Assembly (NCBI GenBank): GCA_964405325.1
Contig: CAYONM010000152.1
Location: forward strand, 1-9,247
Direction of reading: 5' to 3'
DNA length: 9,247 nt
Source of the DNA: CAYONM01 sp964405325
GTDB lineage: Bacteria; Planctomycetota; UBA11346
The notes beneath the pieces are model-generated. The model was not told the origin of the DNA. It was given only the letters and a program-made list of their open reading frames with translations, and ran no database searches. A program made the translations under genes and the position numbers. Numbering within the stretch: the first letter of the stretch is position 1; each line of letters begins with the position of its first letter. Shown piece after piece: positions 6,250 through 9,247 of this stretch.

Positions 6250-7599
6250 ATGGTGGACCTGACAAAGCATTTGGACCGCGCGGCCAAAGCCATTAAAGGG
6301 CGTAACTACGACTTGGCCATCCAGGTTTGTCTGGAATGCCAGGAGGTCGATCCAGGTAACATCGACAACTACAAGGTATTGTTGGACGCGGCTCGTCGGC
6401 GTGCCAAGGAAGGTGGCAAGAAGAGCCTGTTTGGTCGATTGGGGGTGTTCACCAGCAAGTTGTCCAAGGACCCGAACAAGCGACTCACGGCGGCCGTGAA
6501 GGCGCTGAGCTCTGGCCCGGATGAGAAGTCCCTGGTCCAGGTGGGCAATTGCGCGCGTGATGTGTTCGAGGCATCCAAGGTCAAGCACATGGCCGATGCG
6601 GCGATCTTCTTCTACGAGGAGGTCCGGCGTGGTGGTCTGTTCAACGAGCAGGTCCTGTGGAATATCGGTCACATGTACCATGCCCGTTTCAACCAATCCA
6701 AGGAACCCGAGTTTCTCGAGAAAGCCATCGCTGCCGTTGCCGAGTTGCGCAAGAACAATCCCAGTCATCCGGATGCCGGCCGCACCCTTCAGAACTGGGA
6801 GGCCCTGCGCTCCATGACCAAGCGGGTCGACTCGGCTGGTGGTGGCGACTACCGTTCGCAGCTGGCCTCCGACGACAGCGCCAAGAAGAACGAGGTCATG
6901 GGTCGTATCATCCGGACCCGTGAAGACGCTGAGGAGGTGTTGGCCTTCGTTGATGGTGATCTCAAGGAGGATCCCAAGAACAAACAGCTCTGGCAGAAGA
7001 AGGGCGATGTACTCAAGCGCATCAACGAATTCGAAAGAGCCCAGGAGGCCTTCGAGCAAGCGGTGGCCATCGATACCCACGACTTCAATCTGCAGATCCA
7101 GGTCGGTGACTGTAAAATTGCTCTGGCCAAGCAGGCCGTGGAAGCAGCGAAGCGGGATGGCGGCGACGAATCCGATGCCCGCAAGGCACTGATGGAACTG
7201 GAGATCGCCGAATATCGCAAGCGGATCGAGCGGCAGCCCACCGAGGGTTGCCATCGTTATCATCTGGGCGTACGTCTCTTCCACAGCGATGACATTGACG
7301 GTGCCGCCACCGAGTTGCAAAAGGCTGTTGGTGATGCCCGTTTCAAGCGACAGGCACATCGCTACTTGGGCATGGCTTTCGTGAAGAAGGGTCTGAACGA
7401 TTTGGCTATCGACCAGTTCTCGTCCTACCTGGCCGCCACCGACGACGATCACGACGCCGAGGCTAAGGACGTGCTGTACAATCGAGCACGCCTGCTTGAA
7501 CAAGCGGGCAAAGCCGATCAGGCCAAGGCCGACTACCGACACTTGGTGGAAATCGACTTCCAGTTCAAGGATGCGGCCGACCGGCTGGGCAAGCTGTAG
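6250..7599 (+). CDS. Tetratricopeptide-repeat protein
   Basis: A 449-residue, highly charged (Lys/Asp/Glu-rich) protein with no signal peptide or membrane segment, so probably a cytoplasmic scaffold. TPR-like helix pairs can be read at about 3-36 (LDRAAKAIKGRNYDLAIQVC), 132-170, 244-278 (LWQKKGDVLKRINEFERAQE), 331-364, 366-399 (HRYLGMAFVKKGLNDLAIDQ) and 405-438. A basic, Gly-containing stretch (52-75, GGKKSLFGRLG) and a polar linker (190-215) separate the repeat blocks. TPR arrays bind other proteins; the partner here is unknown. MamA of magnetosomes is also a TPR protein, but this one is about twice as long and no specific likeness was seen. It has its own divergent promoter region and is followed by a hairpin-rich spacer. 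Specific function is not recognised. Confidence 0.88.
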   Translation: MVDLTKHLDRAAKAIKGRNYDLAIQVCLECQEVDPGNIDNYKVLLDAARRRAKEGGKKSLFGRLGVFTSKLSKDPNKRLTAAVKALSSGPDEKSLVQVGNCARDVFEASKVKHMADAAIFFYEEVRRGGLFNEQVLWNIGHMYHARFNQSKEPEFLEKAIAAVAELRKNNPSHPDAGRTLQNWEALRSMTKRVDSAGGGDYRSQLASDDSAKKNEVMGRIIRTREDAEEVLAFVDGDLKEDPKNKQLWQKKGDVLKRINEFERAQEAFEQAVAIDTHDFNLQIQVGDCKIALAKQAVEAAKRDGGDESDARKALMELEIAEYRKRIERQPTEGCHRYHLGVRLFHSDDIDGAATELQKAVGDARFKRQAHRYLGMAFVKKGLNDLAIDQFSSYLAATDDDHDAEAKDVLYNRARLLEQAGKADQAKADYRHLVEIDFQFKDAADRLGKL

Positions 7600-7631
7600 T
7601 GATACCGAATAGATCTGCCTTCAAAAAGGAC

Positions 7632-7647
7632 GCTCATCGAGATGAGC
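7632..7647. repeat. Perfect hairpin 1 of the TPR-MFS spacer
   Basis: GCTCAT (7632-7637) pairs with ATGAGC (7642-7647) around CGAG. It sits 32 bp after the TPR stop. On the + strand no T-run follows, so it is not a classic terminator for the TPR gene. On the - strand five T follow after 4 nt, making a weak terminator for antisense transcription. Confidence 0.6.
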
Positions 7648-7662
7648 CTCAGCTTCGGGGTC

Positions 7663-7680
7663 CGAGGGGCTTGCCCCTCG
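7663..7680. repeat. Perfect hairpin 2 of the TPR-MFS spacer
   Basis: CGAGGGG (7663-7669) pairs with CCCCTCG (7674-7680) around CTTG: a very stable 7-bp GC-rich stem. An alternative stem (7653-7658 with 7662-7667) shares its left arm, so the two cannot form together. Confidence 0.7.
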
Positions 7681-7698
7681 ATGTAAGAGCCAAAAACT

Positions 7699-7817
7699 GG
7701 GCGTAGCCCGATACGATCGAGCCCGTGGGTTCCGGGCGGCGCCCGGTTGTCGGAATCGCGTTGGCGATTCCTATCAGAACCCATTCTGCGGCGCGATGGG
7801 GACGTTCCGGATACCGG
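7699..7817. other. Cluster of further hairpins with a possible three-way junction
   Basis: GGGC (7699-7702) pairs with GCCC (7706-7709). An outer 7-bp stem, TGGGTTC (7726-7732) with GAACCCA (7777-7783), encloses two inner hairpins: CGGGC/GCCCG (7733-7737 and 7741-7745, loop GGC) and GGAATCGC/GCGATTCC (7752-7759 and 7764-7771, loop GTTG). CCGG-ATA-CCGG follows at 7807-7817. All stems are perfect. This may be a structured RNA (leader of the MFS gene or 3' end of the TPR transcript) or a dispersed palindromic repeat. No known riboswitch was recognised. The rest of the 273-bp spacer shows no clear promoter. Confidence 0.55.
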
Positions 7818-7872
7818 TGTGATCAGATTGGACACTCGCGCTGCCTGTCATCGCTGTTAGCTTGCGCGGTTC

Positions 7873-9168
7873 ATGACAGTTGCATCCCGTCCCCTGCCGG
7901 CCTGGCAGCCCGAGGCTGGCCGAGGCCATCAGGAATTCTCCTGGCGTAACTACCTGGCACATGCCCTGGAGGGGGGCTTGTTCGTTGGTGGTATTGCCTT
8001 CCTGGCTATGGAGACGGTGTTGCCGACCATGCTGAAGAGCTTGGGCGCTCCGGAGTATCTGATCGGCATCTCGCCGGTCCTGATGCTGTTGGGTTTCAAT
8101 GTCCCTTCGCTGTTCACGGCCCACATTGCCGAAGGCCGCAGCCGGATGCTCCCCTTTTTGCGGATCACCGGGGTGTTCCAGCGTCTGCCATTTTTATTTG
8201 GTGCCTTGGCCTTGTGGTTGTTCGCCAATGATTATCCGATAGGGGTGGCGTATTTCGTCGGCCTGCTGCCCTTGTTTTCGGGTCTGGCGGGTGGGGTCAG
8301 CGGACCGGCCTGGATGGAATTGACCGCGCGCATTTTGCCGCCGGACAAGCGCGCCTCCTCCCTGGCGATCCGTTTCCTGATCGGTGCCCTGCTCGGTATC
8401 GTTGCTGGTGAGGTGGTGGAGCGGGTGCTCAGCACGCATCCGGGTGCCGATGGCTACGCGATGTTGCACTTGTGCACCTTCATCGCTCTGACTGGCAGCT
8501 ATGTGGTGTTCTGTCTGCAACGCGAAGACGCCGACGATTCGCGTTTGCGTGCTGGTAAGCGCAGCCTGCGCGGCAACCTCGCCAGCATTCCCGGGCTGCT
8601 GCGGGACTATCCGGTGTTGCGCTGGTTGATCCTGATGAGCGTCAGTGGTTTGATGATCCAGATCACCGTGCCCTTTATGGCCTTGCATGCTCAGGCGAGT
8701 TTAGGGGTTGGTGAGCAATACGCTGGTCGTCTGCTGCAGGCGCAGATGGTTGGTGCCATTGTGGGCAATCTGCTGGGCGCCCGCTTGGGCGATCGTTTCG
8801 GTGGCCTTGCCTTGGTACGCAGCGCCTTGCTGGGCCTGTCGGTGGTGATGGCCGGCATGTGTCTGGCCTCCTCCGATTGGGCCTTCCGGGGTCTGTTCTG
8901 CATATTTGGCGCGGCCTTTACCGCCTATCAGATCGGTGGCTTTACCGTTGGCATGGCGGTGGCGCCGGTTCGTCGACGCCCCACCAGCCTGGCGCTGGTG
9001 GGGGCGGCCAACGCCACCGGCATGTTGCTGGCATCCAATATCGGCGGCTCGCTGCAGACCTGGTTGCCCGGTGATGATCCGGTCATTGCGCCGGCGGCCT
9101 TGCTCTCGTTGGCGTTTTTAGGGGTGGCCTTGTTCAGTACGCAGCGTTTGGCGCGGGTGGTTGGCTGA
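7873..9168 (+). CDS. Major facilitator superfamily transporter
   Basis: A 431-residue inner-membrane carrier with about 12 hydrophobic helices (roughly 30-55, 62-84, 100-118, 122-142, 165-188, 196-215, 248-270, 284-302, 312-331, 336-355, 370-393, 404-422). A charged cytoplasmic loop lies between helices 6 and 7 (216-247), the usual 6+6 MFS layout. The MFS motif A between helices 8 and 9 is visible as GARLGDRFGG (302-311); the equivalent first-half loop (TAHIAEGRSR, 82-91) is degenerate. The substrate cannot be read from the sequence. The first 25 residues are polar and not a signal peptide. An in-frame TAG at 7858-7860 rules out a start further upstream, so the ATG at 7873 is taken although no good ribosome binding site precedes it. 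No close tie with the TPR gene beyond same strand. Confidence 0.93.
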   Translation: MTVASRPLPAWQPEAGRGHQEFSWRNYLAHALEGGLFVGGIAFLAMETVLPTMLKSLGAPEYLIGISPVLMLLGFNVPSLFTAHIAEGRSRMLPFLRITGVFQRLPFLFGALALWLFANDYPIGVAYFVGLLPLFSGLAGGVSGPAWMELTARILPPDKRASSLAIRFLIGALLGIVAGEVVERVLSTHPGADGYAMLHLCTFIALTGSYVVFCLQREDADDSRLRAGKRSLRGNLASIPGLLRDYPVLRWLILMSVSGLMIQITVPFMALHAQASLGVGEQYAGRLLQAQMVGAIVGNLLGARLGDRFGGLALVRSALLGLSVVMAGMCLASSDWAFRGLFCIFGAAFTAYQIGGFTVGMAVAPVRRRPTSLALVGAANATGMLLASNIGGSLQTWLPGDDPVIAPAALLSLAFLGVALFSTQRLARVVG

Positions 9169-9181
9169 TTATTTGCCAAGC

Positions 9182-9226
9182 CCTGGCTAACTTAAGGGCA
9201 CCTCTATAAACTCAGGTCGAGCCAGG
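9182..9226. repeat. Inverted repeat after the MFS gene, near the window end
   Basis: CCTGGCT (9182-9188) and AGCCAGG (9220-9226) are exact inverted copies 31 bp apart. A smaller GCCA/TGGC pair (9175-9178, 9184-9187) overlaps the left arm. No T-run follows directly, so it is not a clear terminator. It may be the edge of a dispersed repeat that continues past the window. Confidence 0.4.
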
Positions 9227-9247
9227 CGCAGACGATTTTTGGTCCTG

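Noticed and set aside
6151..7542. Open frame of 463 codons antisense to the TPR gene, longer than the TPR gene itself
   Set aside because: The + strand frame has a ribosome binding site and clear TPR units. The antisense product has no known domain and looks like a by-product of codon bias in a GC-rich gene. A tiling or proteomic hit would be needed to revive it.
7533..7835. 100-codon - strand frame across the hairpin-rich spacer
   Set aside because: Its Arg/Ser-rich translation follows from the palindromes, it overlaps the end of the TPR gene, and no ribosome binding site or domain was seen.
6192..9211. Shared 11-mer CCTCTATAAAC at 6192-6202 and 9201-9211
   Set aside because: Several 11-base matches are expected by chance in a window of this size, and the flanking sequences do not continue to match.

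Overview
The window looks like chromosomal DNA from a GC-rich, Gram-negative-type bacterium. No rRNA, tRNA, CRISPR array, transposase, phage or plasmid gene is visible. An MlaF-type ATPase, an NtrC-family sigma-54 activator and a peptide deformylase fit a diderm. The phylum cannot be fixed from the sequence alone. The style of the soluble histidine kinase and the TPR protein would suit Planctomycetota/PVC-type lineages as well as Proteobacteria, and that is impression rather than proof. Eight protein genes cover almost everything.

Left part (1-1170): a complete actin-family gene on the + strand, whose closest recognisable relative is MamK, the filament-forming actin of magnetosome chains. No other magnetosome gene lies in the window. 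It ends at a strong bidirectional intrinsic terminator (1134-1167), shared with the operon that converges on it.

Middle (1238-6141, - strand): a compact five-gene block read in the order peptide deformylase (def), soluble histidine kinase, NtrC-type response regulator, surE, and an orphan MlaF-like ABC ATPase with a long disordered tail. Two junctions, def/kinase and surE/ATPase, are 4-bp ATGA stop-start overlaps. The kinase/regulator gap is 16 bp and the regulator/surE gap is 90 bp. This is most simply one operon that places a sigma-54 two-component system among genes for N-terminal protein maturation, nucleotide phosphatase activity and envelope lipid transport.

Right part (6142-9247, + strand): a 108-bp divergent intergenic region with a promoter-like sequence and a symmetric AT-rich inverted repeat; a 449-residue TPR protein; a 273-bp spacer packed with perfect hairpins, including what looks like a three-way junction; a 12-helix MFS transporter; and a short tail holding an inverted repeat cut off by the window end.

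The observations most worth following are the MamK-like actin outside a magnetosome setting, the multi-hairpin spacer at 7632-7817, the unusual def/two-component/surE/ATPase operon, and the altered ATP-binding G1 box of its kinase.
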